Source: Myxocyprinus asiaticus (taxonomy: Eukaryota > Chordata > Actinopteri > Cypriniformes > Catostomidae). Taken from it: a stretch of DNA of 64,000 nucleotides. The notes below the pieces were generated by a model that worked only from the letters and a program-made list of their open reading frames with translations, did no database searches and was not told the origin of the DNA. Positions 29,464 to 43,700 of this stretch are shown here, in pieces. Position 1 is the stretch's first letter; each line of letters starts with the position of its first letter. A program made the translations under genes and the position numbers. The stretch lies in NCBI RefSeq assembly GCF_019703515.2, contig NC_059358.1:48626594-48690593 (forward strand), given 5' to 3'.

Positions 29464-32400
29464 AGCAAGTTTTTAAGAACTGAAAGTTGTTTAGAGTCAT
29501 TTCTCAGAGTTCACTGCTTTTTTAATGAAACAAAATATTCACTAATGTGACTCATAGGAAGATATGCATTGCAAAAGAATTACAATTCAAAATGCATCAT
29601 GCAACATATTTGAAAACAATTTGAGACATAAAAAGACATTTTAATGCTGAAATCTGTAAGTCAAATCAGAACTCTGCAAATTTGATGAAACATCTCACAC
29701 ATTTTCTAAAGCAACTTTTTAAGAACAGAAAGTTGTTTAGAGTCATTTCTCATCTGCATTCACTTCTTTTTTAATGAAACAAACTATTCACTAATTTGAC
29801 TCATAGGCAGATATGCATTGCAAAAGAATGAATTACAAATCAAAATGCATCATTACAACATGTTTGAAACAGTTTAAGACATAAACATACATTTTAATGC
29901 TGAAATTTGAAAGTCAAATCAGAACTCTGCAAACTTTATCCAACATCTAACACATTTTCAAAAGCAACTTTGTAAGAACAGAAAGTTGTTTAGAGTCATT
30001 TCTCATTTGAATTCACTTCTTAATTAATGAAACAAACTATTATCTAATTTCATTCATAAGCAGCTATTCATATTAAAAAAAATTACAATTCAAAATGCAT
30101 CAAAAATGTTTGAAATTATTAATCATAATCAGACATTTTAATGTTGAAATCTGAAAGTTAACTCAGAACTGTGCAAACTTGATCAAACATCTAACACATT
30201 TTCTAAAGCAACTTTTTAAGAACAGAAAGTTGTTTAGAGTCATTTCTCATCAGAGTTCACTGCTTTTTTAATGAAACAAACTATTCACTAATTTGACTCA
30301 TAGGCAGATATGCATTGCAAAAGGATGAATTACAAATCAAAATGCATCATTACAACATGTTTGAAACAGTTTAAGACATAAACATACATTTTAATGCTGA
30401 AATTTGAAAGTCAAATCAGAACTCTGCAAATTTTATCCAACATCTAAAACATTTTCAAAAGCAAGTTTTTAAGAACAGAAAGTTGTTTAGAGTCATTTCT
30501 CATCTGCATTCACTTCTTTTTTAATGAAACAAACTAGTCACTAATTTGACTCCTAGGCAGATATGCATTGCAAAAGAATGAATTACAATTCAATATGCAT
30601 CATACAACATGTTTGAAAGCAATTCAAGACATAAACAGACATTTTAATGTTGAAATCTAAAAGTTAACTCAGAACTGTGCAAATTTGATCAAACATCTCA
30701 CACATTTTCAAAAGCAAGTTTTTAAGAACTGAAAGTTGTTTAAAGTCATTTCTCAGAGTTCACTGCTTTTTTAATGAAACAAAATATTCACTAATGTGAC
30801 TCATAGGAAGATATGCATTGCAAAAGAATTACAATTCAAAATGCATCATGCAACATATTTGAAAACAATTTGAGACATAAAAAGACATTTTAATGCTGAA
30901 ATCTGTAAGTCAAATCAGAACTCTGCAAATTTGATGAAACATCTCACACATTTTCTAAAGCAACTTTTTAAGAACAGAAAGTTGTTTAGAGTCATTTCTC
31001 ATCTGCATTCACTTCTTTTTTAATGAAACAAACTATTCACTAATTTGACTCATAGGCAGATATGCATTGCAAAAGAATGAATTACAAATCAAAATGCAAC
31101 ATTACAACATGTTTGAAACAGTTTAAGACATAAACATACATTTTAATGCTGAAATTTGAAAGTCAAATCAGAACTCTGCAAACTTTATCCAACATCTAAC
31201 ACATTTTCAAAAGCAACTTTGTAAGAACAGAAAGTTGTTTAGAGTCATTTCTCATTTGAATTCACTTCTTAATTAATGAAACAAACTATTATCTAATTTC
31301 ATTCATAAGCAGCTATTCATATTAAAAAAAATTACAATTCAAAATGCATCAAAAATGTTTGAAATTATTAATCATAATCAGACATTTTAATGTTGAAATC
31401 TGAAAGTTAACTCAGAACTGTGCAAACTTGATCAAACATCTAACACATTTTCTAAAGCAACTTTTTAAGAACAGAAAGTTGTTTAGAGTCATTTCTCATC
31501 TGCATTCACTTCTTTTTTAATGAAACAAACTATTCACTAATTTGACTCATAGGCAGATATGCATTGCAAAAGAATGAATTACAAATCAAAATGCATCATT
31601 ACAACATGTTTGAAACAGTTTAAGACATAAACATACATTTTAATGCTGAAATTTGAAAGTCAAATCAGAACTCTGCAAATTTTATCCAACATCTAAAACA
31701 TTTTCAAAAGCAAGTTTTTAAGAACAGAAAGTTGTTTACAGTCATTTCTCATCTGCATTCACTTCTTTTTTAATGAAACAAACTAGTCACTAATTTGACT
31801 CCTAGGCAGATATGCATTGCAAAAGAATGAATTACAATTCAATATGCATCATACAACATGTTTGAAAGCAATTCAAGACATAAACAGACATTTTAATGTT
31901 GAAATCTAAAAGTTAACTCAGAACTGTGCAAATTTGATCAAACATCTCACACATTTTCAAAAGCAAGTTTTTAAGAACTGAAAGTTGTTTAAAGTCATTT
32001 CTCAGAGTTCACTGCTTTTTTAATGAAACAAAATATTCACTAATTTGACTCATAGGCAGATATGCATTGCAAAAGAATGAATTACAATTCAATATGCATC
32101 ATACAACATGTTTGAAAGCAATTCAAGACATAAACAGACATTTTAATGTTGAAATCTAAAAGTTAACTCAGAACTGTGCAAATTTGATCAAACATCTCAC
32201 ACATTTTCAAAAGCAAGTTTTTAAGAACTGAAAGTTGTTTAAAGTCATTTCTCAGAGTTCACTGCTTTTTTAATGAAACAAAATATTCACTAATGTGACT
32301 CATAGGAAGATATGCATTGCAAAAGAATTACAATTCAAAATGCATCATGCAACATATTTGAAAACAATTTGAGACATAAAAAGACATTTTAATGCTGAAA

Positions 32401-32900
32401 TCTGTAAGTCAAATCAGAACTCTGCAAATTTGATGAAACATCTCACACATTTTCTAAAGCAACTTTTTAAGAACAGAAAGTTGTTTAGAGTCATTTCTCA
32501 TTTGAATTCACTTCTTAATTAATGAAACAAACTATTATCTAATTTCATTCATAAGCAGCTATTCATATTAAAAAAAATTACAATTCAAAATGCATCAAAA
32601 ATGTTTGAAATTATTAATCATAATCAGACATTTTAATGTTGAAATCTGAAAGTTAACTCAGAACTGTGCAAACATCTAACACATTTTCTAAAGCAACTTT
32701 TTAAGAACAGAAAGTTGTTTAGAGTCATTTATCATCTGCATTCACTTCTTTTTTAATGAAACAAACTATTCACTAATTTGAATCATAGGCAGATATGCAT
32801 TGCAAAAGAATGAATTACAAATCAAAATGCAACATTACAACATGTTTGAAAGCAGTTTAAGACATAAACATACATTTTAATGCTGAAATTTGAAAGTCAA
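29464..32900 (+). repeat. 15-monomer higher-order repeat unit, copy 2 (partial)
   Basis: Repeats copy 1 monomer for monomer: type A starts at 29464, 30713, 31962 (A/E hybrid) and 32212, with spacings of 1249, 1249 and 250 bp. The last quarter departs from copy 1: an 11-bp deletion removes CTTGATCAAAC near 32670, and from about 32.87 kb B- and C-like monomers follow where D-E is expected. The predicted next A start near 33208 is not a type A monomer. The unit therefore ends by a switch into a different monomer order, as expected from unequal exchange out of register. Confidence 0.75.
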
Positions 32901-35900
32901 ATCAGAACTCTGCAAACTTTATCCAACATCTAACACATTTTCAAAAGCAACTTTGTAAGAACAGAAAGTTGTTTAGAGTCATTTCTCATTTGAATTCACT
33001 TCTTAATTAATGAAACAAACTATTATCTAATTTCATTCATAAGCAGCTATTCATATTAAAAAAAATTACAATTCAAAATGCATCAAAAATGTTTGAAATT
33101 ATTAATCATAATCAGACATTTTAATGTTGAAATCTGAAAGTTAACTCAGAACTGTGCAAACTTGATCAAACATCTAACACATTTTCTAAAGCAACTTTTT
33201 AAGAACAGAAAGTTGTTTAGAGTCATTTCTCATCTGCATTCACTTCTTTTTTAATGAAACAAACTATTCACTAATTTGACTCATAGGCAGATATGCATTG
33301 CAAAAGAATGAATTACAAATCAAAATGCAACATTACAACATGTTTGAAAGCAGTTTAAGACATAAACATACATTTTAATGCTGAAATTTGAAAGTCAAAT
33401 CAGAACTCTGCAAACTTTATCCAACATCTAACACATTTTCAAAAGCAAGTTTGTAAGAACAGAAAGTTGTTTAGAGTCATTTCTCATCTGAATTCACTTC
33501 TTAATTAATGAAACAAACTATTCATCTAATTTCATTCATAGGCAGCTATGCATTGCAAAAAGAATTACAATTCAAAATGCATCATACAACATGTTTGAAA
33601 GCATATTAAGTCATAATCAGACATTTTAATGTTGAAATCTGAAAGTTAACTCAGAACTGTGCAAACTTGATCAAACATCTAACACATTTTCTAAAGCAAC
33701 TTTTTAAGAACAGAAAGTTGTTTAGAGTCATTTCTCATCTGAGTTCACTGCTTTTTTAATGAAACAAACTATTCACTAATTTGACTCATAGGCAGATATG
33801 CATTGCAAAAGAATGAATTACAATTCAAAATGCATCATACAACATGTTTGAAAGCAATTTAAGACATAAACAGACATTTTAATGCTTGAAATCTGAAAGT
33901 TAACTCAGAACTGTGCAAATTTGATCAAACATCTCACACATTTTCAAAAGCAACTTTTTAAGAACAGAAAGTTGTTTAGAGTCATTTCTCATCTGCAGTT
34001 CACTTCTTTTTTAATGAAACAAACTATTCACTAATTTGACTCATAGGCAGATATGCATTGCAAAAGAATGAATTACAAATCAAAATGCATCATTACAACA
34101 TGTTTGAAACAATTTAAGACATAAACATACATTTTAATGCTGAAATTTGAAAGTCAAATCAGAACTCTGCAAATTTTATCCAACATCTCACACATTTTCA
34201 AAAGCAACTTTGTAAGAACAGAAAGTTGTTTAGAGTCATTTCTCATTTGAATTCACTTCTTAATTAATGAAACAAACTATTATCTAATTTCATTCATAAG
34301 CAGCTATTCATATTAAAAAAGAATTACAATTCAAAATGCATCAAAAATGTTTGAAATTATTAATCATAATCAGACATTTTAATGTTGAAATCTGAAAGTT
34401 AACTCAGAACTGTGCAAACTTGATCAAACATCTAACACATTTTCTAAAGCAACTTTTTAAGAACAGAAAGTTGTTTAGAGTCATTTCTCATCTGCATTCA
34501 CTTCTTTTTTAATGAAACAAACTATTCACTAATTTGACTCATAGGCAGATATGCATTGCAAAAGAATGAATTACAAATCAAAATGCATCATTACAACATG
34601 TTTGAAACAGTTTAAGACATAAACATACATTTTAATGCTGAAATTTGAAAGTCAAATCAGAACTCTGCAAACTTTATCCAACATCTAAAACATTTTCAAA
34701 AGCAAGTTTTTAAGAACAGAAAGTTGTTTACAGTCATTTCTCATCTGCATTCACTTCTTTTTTAATGAAACAAACTAGTCACTAATTTGACTCCTAGGCA
34801 GATATGCATTGCAAAAGAATGAATTACAATTCAATATGCATCATACAACATGTTTGAAAGCAATTCAAGACATAAACAGACATTTTAATGTTGAAATCTA
34901 AAAGTTAACTCAGAACTGTGCAAATTTGATCAAACATCTCACACATTTTCAAAAGCAAGTTTTTAAGAACTGAAAGTTGTTTAAAGTCATTTCTCAGAGT
35001 TCACTGCTTTTTTAATGAAACAAAATATTCACTAATTTGACTCATAGGCAGATATGCATTGCAAAAGAATGAATTACAATTCAATATGCATCATACAACA
35101 TGTTTGAAAGCAATTCAAGACATAAACAGACATTTTAATGTTGAAATCTAAAAGTTAACTCAGAACTGTGCAAATTTGATCAAACATCTCACACATTTTC
35201 AAAAGCAAGTTTTTAAGAACTGAAAGTTGTTTAAAGTCATTTCTCAGAGTTCACTGCTTTTTTAATGAAACAAAATATTCACTAATGTGACTCATAGGAA
35301 GATATGCATTGCAAAAGAATTACAATTCAAAATGCATCATGCAACATATTTGAAAACAATTTGAGACATAAAAAGACATTTTAATGCTGAAATCTGTAAG
35401 TCAAATCAGAACTCTGCAAATTTGATGAAACATCTCACACATTTTCTAAAGCAACTTTTTAAGAACAGAAAGTTGTTTAGAGTCATTTCTAAACTGAATT
35501 CACTTCTTAATTAATGAAACAAACTATTATCTAATTTCATTCATAAGCAGCTATTCATATTAAAAAAAATTACAATTCAAAATGCATCAAAAATGTTTGA
35601 AATTATTAATCATAATCAGACATTTTAATGTTGAAATCTGAAAGTTAACTCAGAACTGTGCAAACTTGATCAAACATCTAACACATTTTCTAAAGCAACT
35701 TTTTAAGAACAGAAAGTTGTTTAGAGTCATTTATCATCTGCATTCACTTCTTTTTTAATGAAACAAACTATTCACTAATTTGAATCATAGGCAGATATGC
35801 ATTGCAAAAGAATGAATTACAAATCAAAATGCATCATTACAACATGTTTGAAACAGTTTAAGACATAAAAATACATTTTAATGCTGAAATTTGAAAGTAA

Positions 35901-37700
35901 AATCAGAACTCTGCAAACTTTATCCAACATCTAAAACATTTTCAAAAGCAATTTTTTAAGAACAGAAAGTTGTTTAGAGTCATTTCTCATCTGCATTCAC
36001 TTCTTTTTTAATGAAACAAACTAGTCACTAATTTGACTCCTAGGCAGATATGCATTGCAAAAGAATGAATTACAATTCAATATGCATCATACAACATGTT
36101 TGAAAGCAATTCAAGACATAAACAGACATTTTAATGTTGAAATCTATAAGTTAACTCAGAACTGTGCAAATTTGATCAAACATCTCACACATTTTCAAAA
36201 GCAAGTTTTTAAAAACTGAAAGTTGTTTAAAGTCATTTCTCAGAGTTCACTGCTTTTTTAATGAAACAAAATATTCACTAATTTGACTCATATTCAGATA
36301 TGCATTGCAAAAGAATGAATTACAATTCAATATGCATCATACAACATGTTTGAAAGCAATTCAAGATATAAACAGACATTTTAATGTTGAAATCTAAAAG
36401 TTAACTCAGAACTGTGCAAATTTGATCAAACATCTCACACATTTTCAAAAGCAAGTTTTTAAGAACAGAAAGTTGTTTAGAGTCATTTCTCATCTGAATT
36501 CACTTCTTTTTTAATGAAACAAACTATTCACTAATTTGACTCATAGGCAGATATGCATTGCAAAAGAATGAATTACAAATCAAAATGCATCATTACAACA
36601 TGTTTGAAACAGTTTAAGACATAAACATACATTTTAATGCTGAAATTTGAAAGTCAAATCAGAACTCTGCAAACTTTATCCAACATCTAACACATTTTCA
36701 AAAGCAACTTTGTAAGAACAGAAAGTTGTTTAGAGTCATTTCTCATCTGCATTCACTTCTTTTTTAATGAAACAAACTATTCACTAATTTGACTCATAGG
36801 CAGATATGCATTGCAAAAGAATGAATTACAAATCAAAATGCATCATTACAACATGTTTGAAACAGATTAAGACATAAACATACATTTTAATGCTGAAATT
36901 TGAAAGTCAAATCAGAACTCTGCAAACTTTATCCAACATCTAACACATTTTCAAAAGCAACTTTGTAAGAACAGAAAGTTGTTTAGAGTCATTTCTCATT
37001 TGAATTCACTTCTTTTTTAATGAAACAAAATATTCACTAATGTGACTCATAGGAAGATATGCATTGCAAAAGAATTACAATTCAAAATGCATCATACAAC
37101 ATTTTTGAAAGCATTTTAAGTCAAAATCAGACATTTTAATGTTGAAATCTGAAAGTTAACTCAGAACTGTGCAAACTTGATCAAACATCTAACACATTTT
37201 CTAAAGCAACTTTTTAAGAACAGAAAGTTGTTTAGAGTCATTTCTCATCTGCATTCACTTCTTTTTTAATGAAACAAACTATTCACTAATTTGACTCATA
37301 GGCAGATATGCATTGCAAAAGAATGAATTACAATTCAATATGCATCATACAACATGTTTGAAAGCAATTCAAGACATAAACAGACATTTTAATGTAGAAA
37401 TCTAAAAGTTAACTCAGAACTGTGCAAATTTGATCAAACATCTCACACATTTTCAAAAGCAAGTTTTTAAGAACTGAAAGTTGTTTAAAGTCATTTCTCA
37501 GAGTTCACTGCTTTTTTAATGAAACAAAATATTCACTAATGTGACTCATAGGAAGATATGCATTGCAAAAGAATTACAATTCAAAATGCATCATGCAACA
37601 TATTTGAAAACAATTTGAGACATAAAAAGACATTTTAATGCTGAAATCTGTAAGTCAAATCAGAACTCTGCAAACTTTGATGAAACATCTCACACATTTT

Positions 37701-40700
37701 CTAAAGCAACTTTTTAAGAACAGAAAGTTGTTTAGAGTCATTTCTCATCTGCATTCACTTCTTAATTAATGAAACAAACTATTCTCTAATTTCATTCATA
37801 AGCAGCTATGCATTGCAAAAAAAATTACAATTCAAAATGCATCAAACATGTTTGAAAACATTTTAATCATAATCAGACATTTTAATGTTGAAATCTGAAA
37901 GTTAACTCAGAACTGTGCAAACTTGATCAAACATCTAACACATTTTCAAAAGCAACTTTTTAAGAACAGAAAGTTGTTTAGAGTCATTTCTCATCTGAAT
38001 TCACTTCTTTTTTAATGAAACAAACTATTCTCTAATTTAATTCATAGGCAGCTATGCATTGCAAAAAGAATTACAATTCAAAATGCATCATACAACATGT
38101 TTGAAAGCAATTTAAGTCATAAATCAGACATTTTAATGTTGAAATCTGAAAGTTAACTCAGAACTGTGCAAACTTGATCAAACATCTAACACATTTTCTA
38201 AAGCAACTTTTTAAGAACAGAAAGTTGTTTAGAGTCATTTCTCATCTGCATTCACTTCTTTTTTAATGAAACAAACTATTCACTAATTTGACTCATAGGC
38301 AGATATGCATTGCAAAAGAATGAATTACAATTCAATATGCATCATACAACATGTTTGAAAGCAATTCAAGACATAAACAGACATTTTAATGTTGAAATCT
38401 AAAAGTTAACTCAGAACTGTGCAAATTTGATCAAACATCTCACACATTTTCAAAAGCAAGTTTTTAAGAACTGAAAGTTGTTTAAAGTCATTTCTCAGAG
38501 TTCACTGCTTTTTTAATGAAACAAAATATTCACTAATGTGACTCATAGGAAGATATGCATTGCAAAAGAATGTATTACAATTCAAAATGCATCATACAAC
38601 ATGTTTGAAAACAATTTAAGACATAAAAAGACATTTTAATGCTGAAATCTGAAAGTCAAATCAGAACTCTGCAAATTTGATCAAACATCTCACACATTTT
38701 CTAAAGCAACTTTTTAAGAACAGAAAGTTGTTTAGAGTCATTTCTCATCTGCATTCACTTCTTTTTTAATGAAACAAACTATTCACTAATTTGACTCATA
38801 GGCAGATATGCATTGCAAAAGAATGAATTACAATTCAAAATGCATCATGCAACATGTTTGAAAACAATTTAAGTCATAATCAGACATTTTAATGTTGAAA
38901 TCTGAAAGTTAACTCAGAACTGTGCAAACTTGATCAAACATCTCACACATTTTCAAAAGCAACTTTTTAAGAACAGAAAGTTGTTTAGAGTCATTTCTCA
39001 TCTGCATTCACTTCTTTTTTAATGAAACAAACTATTCACTAATTTGACTCATAGGCAGATATGCATTGCAAAAGAATGAATTACAAATCAAAATGCATCA
39101 TTACAACATGTTTGAAACAGTTTAAGACATAAACATACATTTTAATGCTGAAATTTGTAAGTTAAATCAGAACTCTGCAAACTTTATCCAACATCTAACA
39201 CATTTTCTAAAGCAACTTTTTAAGAACAGAAAATTGTTTAGAGTCATTTCTCATCTGCATTCACTTCTTTTTTAATGAAACAAACTATTCACTAATTTGA
39301 CTCATAGGCAGATATGCATTGCAAAAGAATGAATTACAATTCAATATGCATCATACAACATGTTTGAAAGCAATTCAAGACATAAACAAACATTTTAATG
39401 TTGAAATCTAAAAGTTAACTCAGAACTGTGCAAATTTGATCAAACATCTCACACATATTCAAAAGCAAGTTTTTAAGAACAGAAAGTTGTTTAGAGTCAT
39501 TTTTTCATCTGAATTCACTTCTTAATTAATGAAACAAACTAATCTCTAATTTCATTCATAAGCAGCTATGCATTGCAAAAAAATTACAATTCAAAATGCA
39601 TCAAACATGTTTGAAAACATTTTAATCATAATCAGACATTTTAATGTTGAAATCTGAAAGTTAACTCAGAACTGTGCAAACTTGATCAAACTTCTCACAC
39701 ATTTTCAAAAGCAAGTTTTTAAGAAAAGAAAGTAGATTAGAGTCATTTCTCATCTGAATTCACTTCTTTTTTTAATGAAACAAACTATTCTCTAATTTAA
39801 TTTATAGGCAGCTATGCATTGCAAAAGATTTACAATTCAAAATGCATCAGACAACATTTTTGAAAGAATTTAAATCAAAATCAGACAATGTTGAAATCTG
39901 AAAGTTAACTCAGAACTGTGCAAACTTGATCAAACATCTAACACATTTTCTAAAGCAACTTTTTAAGAACAGAAAGTTGTTTAGAGTCATTTCTCATCTG
40001 CATTCACTTCTTTTTTAATGAAACAAACTAGTCACTAATTTGACTCCTAGGCAGATATGCATTGCAAAAGAATGAATTACAATTCAATATGCATCATACA
40101 ACATGTTTGAAAGCAATTCAAGACATAAACAGACATTTTAATGTTGAAATCTAAAAGTTAACTCAGAACTGTGCAAATTTGATCAAACATCTCACACATA
40201 TTCAAAAGCAAGTTTTTAAGAACTGAAAGTTGTTTAAAGTCATTTCTCAGAGTTCACTGCTTTTTTAATGAAACAAAATATTCACTAAATTGACTCATAG
40301 GCAGATATGCATTGCAAAAGAATGTATTACAAATCAAAATGCATCATTACAACATGTTTGAAACAATTTAAGACATATACATTTTAATGCTGAAATTTGA
40401 AAGTCAAATCAGAACTCTGCAAACTTTATCAAATATCTCACACATTTTCTAAAGCAACTTTTTAAGAACAGAAAGTTGTTTAGAGTCATTTCTCATCTGC
40501 ATTCACTTCTTTTTTAATGAAACAAACTATTCACTAATTTGACTCAAAGGCAGATATGCATTGCAAAAGAATGAATTACAATTCAAAATGCATCAAACAT
40601 GTTTGAAAATATTTTAATCATAATCAGACATTTTAATGTTGAAATCTGAAAGTTAACTCAGAACTGTGCAAACTTGATCAAACATCTCACACATTTTCAA

Positions 40701-43700
40701 AAGCAACTTTTTAAGAAAAGAAAGTAGATTAGAGTCATTTCTCATCTGAATTCACTTCTTTTTTTAATGATACAAACTATTCTCTAATTTGACTCTTAGG
40801 CAGACATGCATTGCAAAAGAATGAATTACAAATCAAAATGCATCATTACAACATGTTTGAAACAGTTTAAGACATAAACATACATTTTAATGCTGAAATT
40901 TGAAAGTCAAATCAGAACTCTGCAAACTTTATCCAACATCTAACACATTTTCAAAAGCAACTTTGTAAGAACAGAAAGTTGTTTAGAGTCATTTCTCATT
41001 TGAATTCAGTTCTTAATTAATGAAACAAACTATTATCTAATTTCATTCATAAGCAGCTATTCATATTAAAAAAAATTACAATTCAAAATGCATCAAAAAT
41101 GTTTGAAATTATTAATCATAATCAGACATTTTAATGTTGAAATCTGAAAGTTAACTCAGAACTGTGCAAACTTGATCAAACTTCTCACACATTTTCAAAA
41201 GCAAGTTTTTAAGAAAAGAAAGTAGATTAGAGTCATTTCTCATCTGAATTCACTTCTTTTTTTAATGAAACAAACTATTCTCTAATTTAATTTATAGGCA
41301 GCTATGCATTGCAAAAGATTTACAATTCAAAATGCATCAGACAACATTTTTGAAAGAATTTAAATCAAAATCAGACAATGTTGAAATCTGAAAGTTAACT
41401 CAGAACTGTGCAAACTTGATCAAACATCTAACACATTTTCTAAAGCAACTTTTTAAGAACAGAAAGTTGTTTAGAGTCATTTCTCATCTGCATTCACTTC
41501 TTTTTTAATGAAACAAACTAGTCACTAATTTGACTCCTAGGCAGATATGCATTTCAAAAGAATGAATTACAATTCAATATGCATCATACAACATGTTTGA
41601 AAGCAATTCAAGACATAAACAGACATTTTAATTTTGAAATCTAAAAGTTAACTCAGAACTGTGCAAATTTGATCAAACATCTCTCACATATTCAAAAGCA
41701 AGTTTTTAAGAACTGAAATTTGTTTAAAGTCATTTCTCAGAGTTCACTGCTTTTTTAATGAAACAAAATATTCACTAATTTGACTCATAGGCAGATATGC
41801 ATTGCAAAAGAATGTATTACAAATCAAAATGCATCATTACAACATGTTTGAAACAATTTAAGACATAGACATTTTAATGCTGAAATTTGAAAGTCAAATC
41901 AGAACTCTGCAAACTTTATCAAATATCTCACACATTTTCAAAAACAACTTTGTAAGAACAGAAAGTTCTTTAGAGTCATTTCTCATCTGAATTCACTTCT
42001 TAATTAATGAAACAAAGTATTCTCTAATTTCACACATAGGCAGATATGCAATGTAAAAGAATTACAATTCAAAATGCATCAAACATGTTTGAAAAAATTA
42101 TAATCACAATCAGACATTTTAATGTTGAAATCTGAAAGTTAACTCAGAACTGTGCAAACTTGATCAAACATCTCAAACATTTTCAAAAACAACTTTTTGA
42201 AAAGAAAGTAGATTAGAGTCATTTCTCATCTGAATTCACTTCTTTTTTTAATGAAACAAACTATTCTCTAATTTAATTCATAGGCAGCTATGCATTGCAA
42301 AAGAATTACAATTCAAAATGCATCATACAACATTTTTGAAAGCATTTTAGGTCTAAATCACACATTTTAATGTTGAAATCTGAAAGTTAACTCAGAACTG
42401 TGCAAACTTGATCAAACATCTAACACATTTTCTAAAGCAACTTTTTAAGAACAGAAAGTTGTTTAGAGTCATTTCTCATCTGCATTCACTTCTTTTTTAA
42501 TGAAACAAACTATTCACTAATTTGACTCATAGGCAGATATGCATTGCAAAAGAATGAATTACAATTCAATATGCATCATACAACATGTTTGAAAGCAATT
42601 CAAGACATAAACAGACATTTTAATGTAGAAATCTAAAAGTTAACTCAGAACTGTGCAAATTTGATCAAACTTCTCACACATTTTCAAAAGCAAGTTTTTA
42701 AGAACTGAAAGTTGTTTAAAGTCATTTCTCAGAGTTCACTGCTTTTTTAATGAAACAAAATATTCACTAATGTGACTCATAGGAAGATATGCATTGCAAA
42801 AGAATTACAATTCAAAATGCATCATGCAACATATTTGAAAACAATTTGAGACATAAAAAGACATTTTAATGCTGAAATCTGTAAGTCAAATCAGAACTCT
42901 GCAAATCTGATGAAACATCTCACACATTTTCTAAAGCAACTTTTTAAGAACAGAAAGTTGTTTAGAGTCATTTCTAATCTGAATTCACTTCTTAATTAAT
43001 GAAACAAACTATTCTATAATTTCATTCATAAGCAGCTATTCATATTAAAAAAAATTACAATTCAAAATGCATCAAAAATGTTTGAAAGCATTAATCATAA
43101 TTAGACATTTTAATGTTGAAATCTGAAAGTTAACTCAGAACTGTGCAAACTTGATCAAACATCTAACACATTGTCTAAAGCAACTTTTTAAGAACAGAAA
43201 GTTGTTTAGAGTCATTTCTCATCTGCATTCACTTCTTTATTAATGAAACAAAATATTCACTAATTTGACTCATAGGCAGATATGCATTGCAAAAGAATGA
43301 ATTACAAATCAAAATGCATCATTACAACATGTTTGAAACAGTTTAAGACATAAACATACATTTTAATGCTGAAATTTGAAAGTCAAATCAGAACTCTGCA
43401 AACTTTATCCAACATCTAACACATTTTCAAAAGCAAGTTTTTAAGAACAGAAAGTTGTTTAGAGTCATTTCTCATCTGCATTCACTTCTTAATTAATGAA
43501 ACAAACTATTATCTAATTTCATTCATAAGCAGCTATTCATATTAAAAAAAATTACAATTCAAAATGCATCAAAAATGTTTGAAATTATTAATCATAATCA
43601 GACATTTTAATGTTGAAATCTGAAAGTTAACTCAGAACTGTGCAAACTTGATCAAACATCTAACACATTTTCTAAAGCAACTTTTTAAGAACAGAAAATT

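Larger units (their letters stand above)
1..37700 (+). repeat. Homogenised higher-order-repeat zone of the satellite
   Basis: In this zone monomers of the same type are nearly identical over tens of kilobases, while neighbouring monomers of different types differ much more. This is the definition of a higher-order repeat. Type A carries AAGAACTGAAAG, TCAGAGTTCACTGC and GGAAGATATGC. Type B carries CATTACAACATG with ACAGTTTAAGAC. Type C carries TTGTAAGAAC, CTTCTTAATTAATG and CATATTAAAAAAAATTAC. Type D carries CTGCATTCACTTC with CATCATTACAAC. Type E carries AACTAGTCACTAATTTG, CTCCTAGG and CAATATGCATC. The usual order is A-B-C-D-E. The right limit is approximate: near 37.7 kb older-looking variants begin to mix in. 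Confidence 0.85.
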
